From assembly GCA_964540855.1 (NCBI GenBank), contig CAZIOI010000040.1, positions 1 to 5,601 of the forward strand: 5,601 nucleotides of DNA, read 5' to 3'. The translations under genes and the position numbers were made by a program. This document shows positions 1-5,120 of the stretch, one piece after another. The notes beneath the pieces are model-generated. The model did not search any database and was not told the DNA's origin. It saw only the letters and a program-made list of their open reading frames with translations. Each line of letters begins with the position of its first letter. The stretch's first letter is position 1. The stretch comes from CAZIOI01 sp964540855. Lineage in GTDB: Bacteria; Patescibacteriota; UBA1384; DTJR01.

Positions 1-41
1 TCATCGAGAATTTTTTGCAACAAATCCAAGTATTGCTTCAC
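1..41 (-). CDS. thyA: Thymidylate synthase, N-terminal fragment cut by the window edge
   Basis: Only the first 13 codons and two bases of the next are inside the window, starting at GTG (41-39) and reading toward base 1. They translate as MKQYLDLLQKILD followed by a GA- codon (Glu or Asp). This closely matches the well-known start of ThyA (MKQYLELMQKVLDEG in E. coli). ThyA methylates dUMP to dTMP using methylene-tetrahydrofolate. The start is supported by an AGGAGG site five bases upstream, and the gene begins nine bases after the glyA stop codon. The neighbours make its two substrates: the deaminase-dUTPase fusion makes dUMP and GlyA makes the folate cofactor. The product call rests on a short N-terminus plus strong context, so the full gene needs sequence beyond the edge. 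Confidence 0.85.
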   Translation of the reverse strand, partial: MKQYLDLLQKILD

Positions 42-46
42 CGCTA

Positions 47-52
47 CCTCCT
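47..52 (-). promoter_or_regulatory. Shine-Dalgarno site of thyA overlapping the glyA stop codon
   Basis: AGGAGG on the minus strand lies five bases before the GTG at 41. Its first two bases are the last two of the glyA TAG stop (53-51). Ribosomes finishing glyA therefore cover the thyA initiation site, which suggests translational coupling. This site is what decides the thyA start. Confidence 0.85.
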
Positions 53-1331
53 ATTTATCAATCCCCGGAACGGGGAATTTTTCACACATTTTTTTGACTT
101 CAAGCCTAATCTCTTTGAGTTTCTTCGCATCATCCATATTTTCAGCAACAATGTTAAACATCTCGGCAATTCTCTGCATTTCCACCGGTCCCATGCCGCG
201 CGTTGTTAGCGCGGCAGTACCGACTCTGATTCCGGAGGTCACCATCGGCGGCAGAGGATCGCCCGGCACACCGTTTTGATTGACCGTAATACCGGCTTCG
301 CCAAGCGCGTGAGTAAAATCCTTGCCGGTAATATTTTTTGACCTTAGATCAACCAAGATCAAATGATTATCCGTTCCATCCGTCACCAGATCAAAATCAA
401 AATGTTGGAGCGTTGTGGCAAAAATCTCCATATTACCTAAAACATTCCCTATATATTTTTTAAACTCAGGCTTTAGCGCTTCGCCAAAAGCTACCGCCTT
501 GGCGGCAATAATGTGTTCTAGCGGGCCGCCTTGAAGTCCGGGGAAAACTGCTTTGTTAATCTTTTTAGCGATTTCTTCGTCGTTGGTCATAATAATTCCC
601 GAGCGCGGGCCGCGAAGAGTTTTGTGAGTTGTCGAAGTCACAACGTCAACAATACCGATCGGGCTCTCGTGATATCCGGTCGCCACTAGTCCTGCAATAT
701 GCGCGATGTCCGCCATTAAATACGCTCCAACCGATTTTGCGATCTTTTTAAACCTCTTGAAATCGATTTTTCTAGGATATGCGGAATAGCCGCAAATAAT
801 CATCTTCGGCTTGATTTTTTTAGCCAGTTTTTCAATTTCGTCATAATCTAATTGGCCTGTTTTTTCGCTGATTGTGTAACCGTAGGATTCATAAAGAGAC
901 CCCGAAAATGAGACTTTCGCGCCATGGGTTAAATGTCCGCCCGAGTCCATAGATTGACCCAAAACTCGATCGCCGGGCTTTAGCAGAGCAAAATATACAG
1001 CCATATTTGCGGCAGAGCCGCAATGAGGCTGTACATTGGCAAATTTGCAACCGAACAATTTCTTGAGCCTCTCAATCGCCAGAGTTTCAACCTCGTCTAT
1101 AAATTCGCAACCGCCATAATATCTCTTGCCGGAATATCCTTCGGCGTATTTGTTTGTCATAACCGATCCGGCAGCCTCCAAAACGGCTCTGGAGACGTAG
1201 TTTTCCGAAGCAATCATTTCCAAACCTTCGGTCTGACGGATTTCTTCGTTTTTGATAAAACCAAAAACTTTCTTGTCCGTTTCTTCAATCGCCTTTAAAT
1301 ATTGATTTTTACCAGCGTCCTTTTTTGTCAT
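51..1331 (-). CDS. glyA: Serine hydroxymethyltransferase (glycine hydroxymethyltransferase)
   Basis: Cytosolic PLP enzyme that converts serine and tetrahydrofolate to glycine and 5,10-methylene-tetrahydrofolate, the carbon donor for thymidylate synthase. The 426-residue length is normal for bacterial GlyA. Family motifs appear in order: MIASENYVS (39-47), NKYAEGYSGKRYYGG (60-74), HLTHGAKVSFSG (133-144), DIAHIAG with Asp208 and His211 at the cofactor site (208-214), and TTHKTLRGPR (234-243) with Lys237 as the expected Schiff-base lysine. No key residue appears to be missing. The ATG at 1331 follows a GGGGA purine stretch and overlaps the end of the upstream deaminase-dUTPase gene by 23 bases. 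thyA starts nine bases after its stop, so the enzyme sits directly beside the consumer of its product. About 38 percent of the first 40 codons end in G or C, so codon use is AT-leaning. Confidence 0.97.
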   Translation of the reverse strand: MTKKDAGKNQYLKAIEETDKKVFGFIKNEEIRQTEGLEMIASENYVSRAVLEAAGSVMTNKYAEGYSGKRYYGGCEFIDEVETLAIERLKKLFGCKFANVQPHCGSAANMAVYFALLKPGDRVLGQSMDSGGHLTHGAKVSFSGSLYESYGYTISEKTGQLDYDEIEKLAKKIKPKMIICGYSAYPRKIDFKRFKKIAKSVGAYLMADIAHIAGLVATGYHESPIGIVDVVTSTTHKTLRGPRSGIIMTNDEEIAKKINKAVFPGLQGGPLEHIIAAKAVAFGEALKPEFKKYIGNVLGNMEIFATTLQHFDFDLVTDGTDNHLILVDLRSKNITGKDFTHALGEAGITVNQNGVPGDPLPPMVTSGIRVGTAALTTRGMGPVEMQRIAEMFNIVAENMDDAKKLKEIRLEVKKMCEKFPVPGIDK

Positions 1332-2379
1332 CTGTCCCCTTTTCTTTTATAGGCGTGTATTCGCCTTTGTCACTTTTTTTATCCTCGCCAAAATCAATCT
1401 TATCTGTGCTACCAAAACCATTTTGTCCTCGCTGCGACTCTTCGAGCTGATCGACAACCTCAACACCCACAGATTCAACTTTTTGTATTAAAAGCTGCGC
1501 AATCCTGTCGCCTTGCATAATTTGGACAGACTCATTTGAAATATTTGCAAGCGCTACGATAATCTCTCCACGATATGTCGAGTCAATCACGCCACCCAGG
1601 GTCTTTAACCCCTTTTTAGTAGAAAGTCCCGATCTATCCCATATCAACCCAACGTGACCCGCCGGTATTTCAACTGCAATACCTGTCCCAAACTTTGCTC
1701 TACCCTGCGGCTCAATTTCTCCGCCCTCTATCGCATACAGGTCTAGTCCGGCATCGCCATCATGGGCATACATGGGAATACTGGCTGTCGGATGGATTTT
1801 TTTAATTTTGAGTTTTGATTTTGTAATATTGCCGTTGTCTGTGTGAATTTCTTCAGGCTTATTTGTATTAGCCTCCGGCGTAACCGTCTCATCGGGTTTC
1901 ATAAATTCAAACTTAACACCAGCCAGGGCAGCCAAAGTCAAAACTTTTTCACTAGCTCCATAGCGGCTACCGTAAAATGCGCCGCAAACAATCCTTTTAA
2001 TACCGGCATTTACCAAAAGTTTAAAGCAGTCATAACAAGGCGAAGCGGTCGTATATATTGTCGCGCCATTTATCGCAACTCCATTTTTGGCGGCTGCAGC
2101 CAAGGCATTGGCTTCGCCGTGGACAGTTCTGACGCAGTGACCGTCAACTAATTCGTGGCCGACATCGTCGCAATGTTCCAGTCCCCTGGGTGAACCATTA
2201 TAGCCGGTCGCCAAGACGACTTTGTCGCGAACAATCACGGCACCGACACCTTTGTAGCCGGGCATATACTTTAGATCTACACCCCGATTACATGTAGCTC
2301 GCGTAGCCGCAAGCTGCGCTATATTCATAAAATATTCGTCCCAATTAGGCCTTTTTTTGTCGCAGTCTTTCGATAACAC
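1309..2379 (-). CDS. Bifunctional dCMP deaminase - dUTPase fusion protein
   Basis: A 356-residue protein with two complete enzyme domains. Residues 11-160 are a zinc dCMP deaminase (dCMP to dUMP): RPNWDEYFM opening, GYNGSPRG (59-66), HGE with His87 and Glu89, and SPCYDC with zinc ligands Cys115 and Cys118. A hydrophilic linker (about 161-187) leads to a trimeric-type dUTPase (dUTP to dUMP plus pyrophosphate) with all five motifs: DAGLDLYA (209-216), DRSGLSTKKGL (248-258), GGVIDSTYRGE (262-272), GDRIAQLL (290-297) and RGQNGFGST (317-325). A charged tail of about 31 residues follows and overlaps the glyA start. I chose the GTG at 2379 because a strong AAGGAGGTG lies just ahead; an ATG at 2415 would add 12 residues but has no such site. 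It overlaps the upstream kinase gene by 35 bases. Both reactions feed ThyA, encoded two genes downstream. Confidence 0.93.
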   Translation of the reverse strand: MLSKDCDKKRPNWDEYFMNIAQLAATRATCNRGVDLKYMPGYKGVGAVIVRDKVVLATGYNGSPRGLEHCDDVGHELVDGHCVRTVHGEANALAAAAKNGVAINGATIYTTASPCYDCFKLLVNAGIKRIVCGAFYGSRYGASEKVLTLAALAGVKFEFMKPDETVTPEANTNKPEEIHTDNGNITKSKLKIKKIHPTASIPMYAHDGDAGLDLYAIEGGEIEPQGRAKFGTGIAVEIPAGHVGLIWDRSGLSTKKGLKTLGGVIDSTYRGEIIVALANISNESVQIMQGDRIAQLLIQKVESVGVEVVDQLEESQRGQNGFGSTDKIDFGEDKKSDKGEYTPIKEKGTDDKKGRW

Positions 2380-2896
2380 TATCCACCTCCTTATACAAAT
2401 CCTCAAAAGTCCCATCGTTTATAATTTCAATATCGGCCAATTCAAAACACCGATTCATGTTCATGCCGCCATTTTTTCCGTCCGCCTGTTTGGCTTCAAT
2501 TTCTTTAAGTTCTGCCATATTGCGAACATCACCGTCACGACCCCTATCAATTAGTCTTTTTAACCTCATTTCTATTGGCGCGTCTAATTTGATCAATGTA
2601 AAATCATCAAATTCTCGCAGATATTCTATTTCTCCAACTTGTCTTATTGAGGTCAAGACCGCGTCCTTACCACCCGCTTGCTCGTATGCGAGCTTCGCGA
2701 GATACCCATGGCCCTTGTTCGCTCTCAAATTGTTGCCGTATTTCGTCATATTGGGAACCGTAACCTCCATGCCCTCGGAGCGCATAATCGAGCGCAAAAC
2801 ATCAGATAACGAGATCATCACAAAACCCTTTTTTGCTAAATATTCGCCTACGGTGTCTTTTCCCGATGCGATAGAACCGACTATTCCTATAATCAT
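2345..2896 (-). CDS. P-loop nucleotide kinase-like protein, copy A
   Basis: A 183-residue soluble P-loop protein with a kinase-type Walker A at the N-terminus, GSIASGKDT (7-15). It then has ISLSDVLR (28-35), NMTKYGN (49-55), GHGYLAKLA (62-70), SIRQ (83-86), an arginine-rich lid-like part RLKRLIDRGRDGD (111-123) and KQADGKNGGMNMNRC (136-150). The layout resembles small nucleoside monophosphate and dephospho-CoA kinase-like proteins. Its place directly ahead of dCMP deaminase-dUTPase, glyA and thyA makes a deoxynucleoside monophosphate substrate (dTMP, dCMP or dUMP) the best guess, but the substrate is inference. The ATG at 2896 follows an AGAGGAGG purine run close to the start; an in-frame stop lies a short way upstream. 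About 37 percent of residues match the second kinase encoded just upstream, by hand alignment. Its last 35 bases overlap the start of the fusion gene. Confidence 0.85.
   Translation of the reverse strand: MIIGIVGSIASGKDTVGEYLAKKGFVMISLSDVLRSIMRSEGMEVTVPNMTKYGNNLRANKGHGYLAKLAYEQAGGKDAVLTSIRQVGEIEYLREFDDFTLIKLDAPIEMRLKRLIDRGRDGDVRNMAELKEIEAKQADGKNGGMNMNRCFELADIEIINDGTFEDLYKEVDSVIERLRQKKA
2384..2392 (-). promoter_or_regulatory. Strong Shine-Dalgarno fixing the GTG start of the fusion gene
   Basis: AAGGAGGTG on the minus strand, inside the 3' end of the upstream kinase gene, places AGGAGG six bases before the GTG at 2379. This near-perfect anti-SD complement is the reason for preferring the GTG over the ATG at 2415. 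It implies translation coupled to the upstream gene. Confidence 0.85.
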
Positions 2897-2932
2897 CTTC
2901 CTCCTCTTATCAAATCAATCAACACGACTCCT

Positions 2933-3008
2933 TCATTGCGCGGTTTGCAGACAGAATACAAACATGGCTTATCATTGCGAGTCCGCCAGCCAGCGGACGT
3001 GGCAATCT
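2933..3008. repeat. Palindromic intergenic repeat fragments (CATTGCG family)
   Basis: The 176-bp gap between the two kinase genes contains two pieces of the repeat family also seen near smpB. One is TCATTGCGCGGTTT (2933-2946), identical to 4350-4363. The other (2972-3008) starts TCATTGCGAG, carries a 6-bp hairpin GTCCGC/GCGGAC (2981-2998) and ends GTGGCAATCT. In the operon mRNA the hairpin would sit between the kinase cistrons and might affect stability or processing; that role is inferred. Nothing else is recognisable in the gap. Confidence 0.75.
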
Positions 3009-3072
3009 ATCCTCAATCTCTATAACAAAACTAACAGTAATTTCAGACAAATATCAATAGCTTTGATGAATT

Positions 3073-3618
3073 TTAGGCAATTTTGTCAAAAAGATCTTCT
3101 ATTCGCTCCAAAAATTCTTCTTTAGTGCCGTTATTTTCGAGAACAAAATCCGATTTTCGCTTGCATTCGTTGAGATTCATCGCGCCGGATTTGCCATCCG
3201 ACTGTTTTTGCTCAAGTTCAATAAATTCTTCAAGAGTCTCGCTGTCACCCGCGCGTCCCCGAGCTTTCAGTCTCTCAAATCTTATCTTCGCATCAGCATC
3301 GACAAACACAACATACGAGTTTGGCTGCGATTTTATCCTGTCAACTTCGGCTGGTTGGCGAATACTGGAAATTATCAAATCATGGTCAAAACCGACCTTT
3401 TGTTTGGCTCGTTCTACCAAATAACCCTCGCCGTGCGTCTCGATCAGGCTGTTACCAAGTTTCGTGAGATTAACCATATTGATCTCAATATTGCGCTCTT
3501 TGGCAATGTCTCGGAGTATTTCTGACAGCGAAATATGGTCATATCCTTTTTGATTGACCAAGTATTCGGCAACTGTGTCTTTGCCGGCCGCTAATGTTCC
3601 GCTTAGACCAATAATCAT
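3073..3618 (-). CDS. P-loop nucleotide kinase-like protein, copy B (first gene of the operon)
   Basis: A 181-residue protein with Walker A GTLAAGKDT (7-15), ISLSEILR (29-36), NLTKLGN (50-56), GEGYLVERA (63-71), SIRQ (85-88), RFERLKARGRAGD (113-125) and KQSDGKSGAMNLNEC (138-152). These blocks match copy A in order and spacing, so the two are tandem paralogues. Roughly 65-70 of 180 positions are identical by hand alignment. Family comparison suggests phosphorylation of a nucleotide or similar small molecule with ATP. The operon context favours deoxynucleotides, but a dephospho-CoA kinase-like role cannot be excluded. The ATG at 3618 has no Shine-Dalgarno, and a promoter-like sequence ends only 14 bases upstream, so the mRNA leader should be very short. 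Divergence between the copies suggests different substrates or a heteromeric partner rather than a recent duplication. Confidence 0.83.
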   Translation of the reverse strand: MIIGLSGTLAAGKDTVAEYLVNQKGYDHISLSEILRDIAKERNIEINMVNLTKLGNSLIETHGEGYLVERAKQKVGFDHDLIISSIRQPAEVDRIKSQPNSYVVFVDADAKIRFERLKARGRAGDSETLEEFIELEQKQSDGKSGAMNLNECKRKSDFVLENNGTKEEFLERIEDLFDKIA

Positions 3619-3632
3619 AATTTAACAGTAGT

Positions 3633-3661
3633 ACAATACTATATTCTGCGCTTTTAATCAA
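3633..3661 (-). promoter_or_regulatory. Predicted sigma70-type promoter of the thymidylate operon
   Basis: The minus strand reads TTGATT (3661-3656), a 17-base spacer, then TATTGT (3638-3633). Each hexamer matches four of six consensus positions at ideal spacing. TATAGT (3643-3638) is an overlapping alternative -10. The predicted start lies about seven bases ahead of the ATG at 3618, so the leader would be almost absent. Confidence 0.5.
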
Positions 3662-3671
3662 GATACGGAAT

Positions 3672-3702
3672 AACGTATAACGAAAAACTAAAAACGTATA
3701 AC
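3672..3702. repeat. Direct repeat AACGTATAAC, 21 bp apart
   Basis: Two identical 10-bp copies of AACGTATAAC (3672-3681 and 3693-3702) start 21 bp apart, close to two turns of the helix, just upstream of the operon promoter. The spacing would suit a dimeric regulator bound to one face of the DNA. Surrounding bases are A-rich, so chance or repeat debris is also plausible. Confidence 0.35.
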
Positions 3703-3762
3703 CACAATGCAAAATTATTAATGACTAAGTAAGGTAGGTAGGTAAATAACAAAGTTTGGGGT

Positions 3763-3790
3763 CGGGTCCCGCGCGTTCGCGCGGGACCCG
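3763..3790 (-). terminator. 12-bp GC-rich hairpin after the 105-residue gene
   Basis: CGGGTCCCGCGC (3763-3774) and GCGCGGGACCCG (3779-3790) form a perfect 12-bp stem with a four-base loop. On the minus strand it begins 28 bases after the stop codon of the GC-rich gene. No clean run of T follows on that strand, so it may stop transcription poorly and instead protect the 3' end of the mRNA. The flanking GGTA tandem repeats at about 3733-3744 are minor. Confidence 0.6.
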
Positions 3791-3818
3791 CACTTTTCGA
3801 AGAGCGATCGGCTGGTGA

Positions 3819-4136
3819 TCACTCTGGGGTGGCCGGAAGTTTGTCGCGAACCTTCGCCACCAGATCGTCGCTAAAGTCCTGCGGAGACATTGCTTCCAAC
3901 AATACCTCGAAGGAACTGAGTGCGTAAACCCTGGCACTCATGGGATAGCCCTTTCCAACCTGTATTATTGAAGCGGACAGGAGAATATCGGTTGCCGACG
4001 CGATCATGTTGAGGGTCGCTTGTTGGCACTCTGACGCAGCCATCGAGTGTGTGGCTAACCGACCGGCAACTCCCGCCAGCCAACGGGCGGCGGCGAGCAT
4101 CGTAACGATCAGCATCCGGTTAATTTGGAAAACCAT
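3819..4136 (-). CDS. Unrecognised GC-rich 105-residue protein, single-gene transcription unit
   Basis: I do not recognise this protein. It starts MVFQINRMLIVTMLAAARWL, a hydrophobic stretch broken by arginines. This looks more like an amphipathic or membrane-associated helix than a clean signal peptide. An alanine-rich, probably helical middle follows, with a single cysteine (Cys37), then an acidic and polar C-terminus. The ATG at 4136 is supported by GGGAGG ending six bases upstream. About 64 percent of codons end in G or C (67 of 105 by hand), against about 38 percent in the first 40 codons of glyA. This suggests either recent transfer or strong selection on codons. It has its own promoter (4208-4180), a hairpin at the predicted mRNA 5' end and a strong 3' hairpin, so it is transcribed alone. 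The high G+C could also indicate a structured RNA, but the intact frame, ribosome site and codon-position bias favour a protein. Confidence 0.7.
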   Translation of the reverse strand: MVFQINRMLIVTMLAAARWLAGVAGRLATHSMAASECQQATLNMIASATDILLSASIIQVGKGYPMSARVYALSSFEVLLEAMSPQDFSDDLVAKVRDKLPATPE

Positions 4137-4159
4137 CGTTCCCCTCCCACGATCTTTGA

Positions 4160-4173
4160 TCCGCTAAAGCGGA
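4160..4173 (-). other. Short hairpin at the predicted 5' end of the 105-residue gene mRNA
   Basis: TCCGC and GCGGA form a 5-bp stem with a TTTA loop. The predicted transcription start, seven bases after the TATATT box, falls on its first bases. A 5'-terminal hairpin commonly shields mRNA from decay. The GGGAGG ribosome site lies unpaired between the hairpin and the ATG. Confidence 0.5.
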
Positions 4174-4179
4174 CACTGA

Positions 4180-4208
4180 AATATAGCACAAGTACTAAAA
4201 AAATCCAA
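4180..4208 (-). promoter_or_regulatory. Predicted promoter of the 105-residue gene, with extended -10
   Basis: The minus strand reads TTGGAT (4208-4203), a 17-base spacer, then TATATT (4185-4180). The -10 is directly preceded by TGC, an extended -10 element. This is the best-formed promoter in the window and gives a leader of about 37 bases. Confidence 0.65.
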
Positions 4209-4239
4209 CCACAAAATAGCTTCAAAACGTAAAACGAAA

Positions 4240-4268
4240 TCCGCCATCCGCCAACTGGCGGAGGCGGA
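4240..4268. repeat. Imperfect palindrome of TCCGCC units
   Basis: Two TCCGCC-type units face two GGCGGA units, forming two 6-bp stem segments with a bulged A (4246) and an AACT loop. The TCCGC/GCGGA core recurs in the hairpin parts of the repeats at 2981-2998 and 5160-5182, so it probably belongs to the same repeat pool. Confidence 0.6.
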
Positions 4269-4296
4269 GTATAATCACAACAAAATAATGCGGCGC

Positions 4297-4311
4297 TGTC
4301 GCTTTGCGACA
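4297..4311. repeat. Small hairpin TGTCGC/GCGACA before ATTTT
   Basis: A 6-bp perfect stem with a three-base loop is followed on the plus strand by ATTTTG. It resembles a weak terminator, but no plus-strand gene lies upstream within the window, so it is more likely part of the repeat cluster. Confidence 0.4.
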
Positions 4312-4316
4312 ATTTT

Positions 4317-4340
4317 GTCATTCCTGCCCAGGCAGGAATC
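4317..4340. repeat. GTCATTCC-type hairpin repeat
   Basis: GTC precedes ATTCCTGCC and its complement GGCAGGAAT (4320-4339), followed by C. The same design recurs at 4428-4451 and 5121-5144, each starting GTCATTCC and ending GGAATC, which marks them as one family of short palindromes. Confidence 0.7.
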
Positions 4341-4349
4341 TTGATATTG

Positions 4350-4422
4350 TCATTGCGCGGTTTTGGGGTGATCCAAAACCTAACCCTCTGTTTATATTAT
4401 AATCCGAAGGGCGTGGCAATCT
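4350..4422. repeat. Degenerate CATTGCG-family element
   Basis: It starts TCATTGCGCGGTTT, as at 2933, and carries a perfect 8-bp hairpin GGTTTTGG/CCAAAACC (4359-4380). After AT-rich sequence it ends GCGTGGCAATCT, the same ending as at 2998-3008. The right-hand terminal inverted repeat is missing, so this looks like a decayed or truncated copy. Confidence 0.6.
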
Positions 4423-4427
4423 GTTTT

Positions 4428-4451
4428 GTCATTCCCGTGAAAACGGGAATC
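4428..4451. repeat. GTCATTCC-type hairpin repeat with GAAA loop
   Basis: ATTCCCGT and ACGGGAAT (4431-4450) form a perfect 8-bp stem closed by a GAAA tetraloop. The stem sequence differs from 4317-4340 but pairing is kept. A partial CATTGTGCGGTTT follows at 4461-4473, a variant of the 2933 and 4350 motif. Confidence 0.65.
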
Positions 4452-4479
4452 TTAGTATAGCATTGTGCGGTTTAAAAAT

Positions 4480-4561
4480 GTCATTGCGAGCGAGTGAAAC
4501 AAGCGAAGCAATCTGTACTGCAAAGATGCTAGATTGCCACGCCTTTCAGGCTCGCAATGAC
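4480..4561. repeat. Complete palindromic GTCATTGCGAG element, about 82 bp
   Basis: The ends are perfect 11-bp inverted repeats, GTCATTGCGAG (4480-4490) and CTCGCAATGAC (4551-4561). A second inner pair is GCAATCT (4508-4514) and AGATTGC (4531-4537). No coding sequence is present. This is the most intact copy of the family here. Such REP- or MITE-like elements are scattered between genes in many bacteria and are presumably moved by an enzyme encoded elsewhere. From 4562 to 4640 the sequence is very AT-rich with no gene. Confidence 0.8.
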
Positions 4562-4645
4562 TAATATATAAATTTTTTTTGCTTTAACATTTTGATTTTT
4601 AAGATTTAATTTTTAATTTGTCTTCCCTGTTCTGTTCGTATGCGC

Positions 4646-4651
4646 TATTAT
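4646..4651 (+). promoter_or_regulatory. Candidate -10 box giving a leaderless smpB mRNA
   Basis: TATTAT lies eight bases ahead of the smpB ATG (4659), so transcription would begin at or next to the start codon. No Shine-Dalgarno is present between them, which agrees with a leaderless message. A good -35 at 17 bp is absent; TTGTCT at 4618-4623 is 22 bases upstream, too far for a standard promoter. Confidence 0.4.
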
Positions 4652-4658
4652 ATACCTG

Positions 4659-5099
4659 ATGGACAAAATACGGATTACAAACAAACAGGCGAGATTCGAT
4701 TATGAACTCCTCGAGGATTACGAGGCTGGTTTGGTGTTGGCCGGCGACGAGATAAAGGCAATCCGCGAAAAGAGAGTCGGACTGGCCGGATCATACGCCA
4801 AAATCCTGTATTCTCGCGATAAAAAACCGGAACTGTATTTAGTCGGAGCCCATTTCAAATCAGACACAATTGATCCGTACAGAACTAGAAAACTACTGCT
4901 GCACAAAAAAGAAATCAATCATTTGGTCGGCAAAATTCAAGAGAAAAATCTGACCGTAGTGCCGGTTACTATTTATATAAAAAAAGGACGTGCCAAAATC
5001 CAAATTTCACTAGCCCGAGGAAAAAAACAGTTCGACAAACGCGAAACAATCAAAAAACGCGATCTCGAGCGAACAGAAGTACGAAAGATTAAAAAATAG
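4659..5099 (+). CDS. smpB: SsrA-binding protein SmpB
   Basis: SmpB binds tmRNA and delivers it to ribosomes stalled on broken messages (trans-translation). The 146-residue protein has the usual length and motif order. These are NKQARFDYELLEDYEAGLVL (8-27), the core GDEIKAIREKRVGLAGSYAKI (29-49), DPYRTRKLLLHKKEI (72-86), VPVTIYIKKGRAKI (101-114) and the basic tail LARGKKQFDKRETIKKRD (118-135), which enters the mRNA channel. No expected part is missing. The ATG at 4659 puts the conserved NK-ARFDY block at the normal distance from the N-terminus. No ribosome site precedes it, and a -10-like TATTAT sits only eight bases upstream. The gene stands alone on the plus strand between repeat clusters; its partner ssrA is not in the window. 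Confidence 0.96.
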   Translation: MDKIRITNKQARFDYELLEDYEAGLVLAGDEIKAIREKRVGLAGSYAKILYSRDKKPELYLVGAHFKSDTIDPYRTRKLLLHKKEINHLVGKIQEKNLTVVPVTIYIKKGRAKIQISLARGKKQFDKRETIKKRDLERTEVRKIKK

Positions 5100-5120
5100 A
5101 TTTTTCCGCACACCAACTAT

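Noticed and set aside
2380..2415. Upstream ATG at 2415 as the start of the fusion protein
   Set aside because: The added residues MGLLRICIRRWI do not fit a dCMP deaminase N-terminus, the region already encodes kinase A in another frame, and a strong ribosome site points to the GTG at 2379.
2897..2926. Possible leader peptide (GTG TTG ATT GAT ...) ending on the kinase A start
   Set aside because: The purine-rich site is only about two bases from the GTG, the frame is ten codons long, and there is no codon run or pairing that suggests attenuation.
2457..3125. Plus-strand open frame of 222 codons opposite the kinase genes
   Set aside because: It is antisense to two clear kinase genes, runs through the palindromic repeat at 2933-3008 and has no recognisable motif or ribosome site.
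2345..3618. Kinase plus dCMP deaminase resembling the nucleotide-depleting phage defence protein AvcD (P-loop domain joined to a deaminase)
   Set aside because: The kinases are separate proteins, and the deaminase is joined to a dUTPase in an operon with glyA and thyA. That fits biosynthesis of dTMP, not dC-nucleotide depletion, and no toxin or inhibitory RNA is visible.
3725..4083. Alternative 70-codon minus-strand frames overlapping the GC-rich gene
   Set aside because: They lie in other frames of the same segment, lack ribosome sites, and one crosses the 12-bp terminal hairpin.
3740..4175. GC-rich segment near smpB as tmRNA, RNase P RNA or another large structured RNA
   Set aside because: No tRNA-like acceptor and T arm, tag frame or RNase P consensus segments are seen on either strand, while an intact frame with ribosome site and third-position bias is present.
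4317..4561. CRISPR array
   Set aside because: The repeats are palindromes of two types with irregular spacing and sequence; there are no regularly spaced identical repeats and no cas gene.
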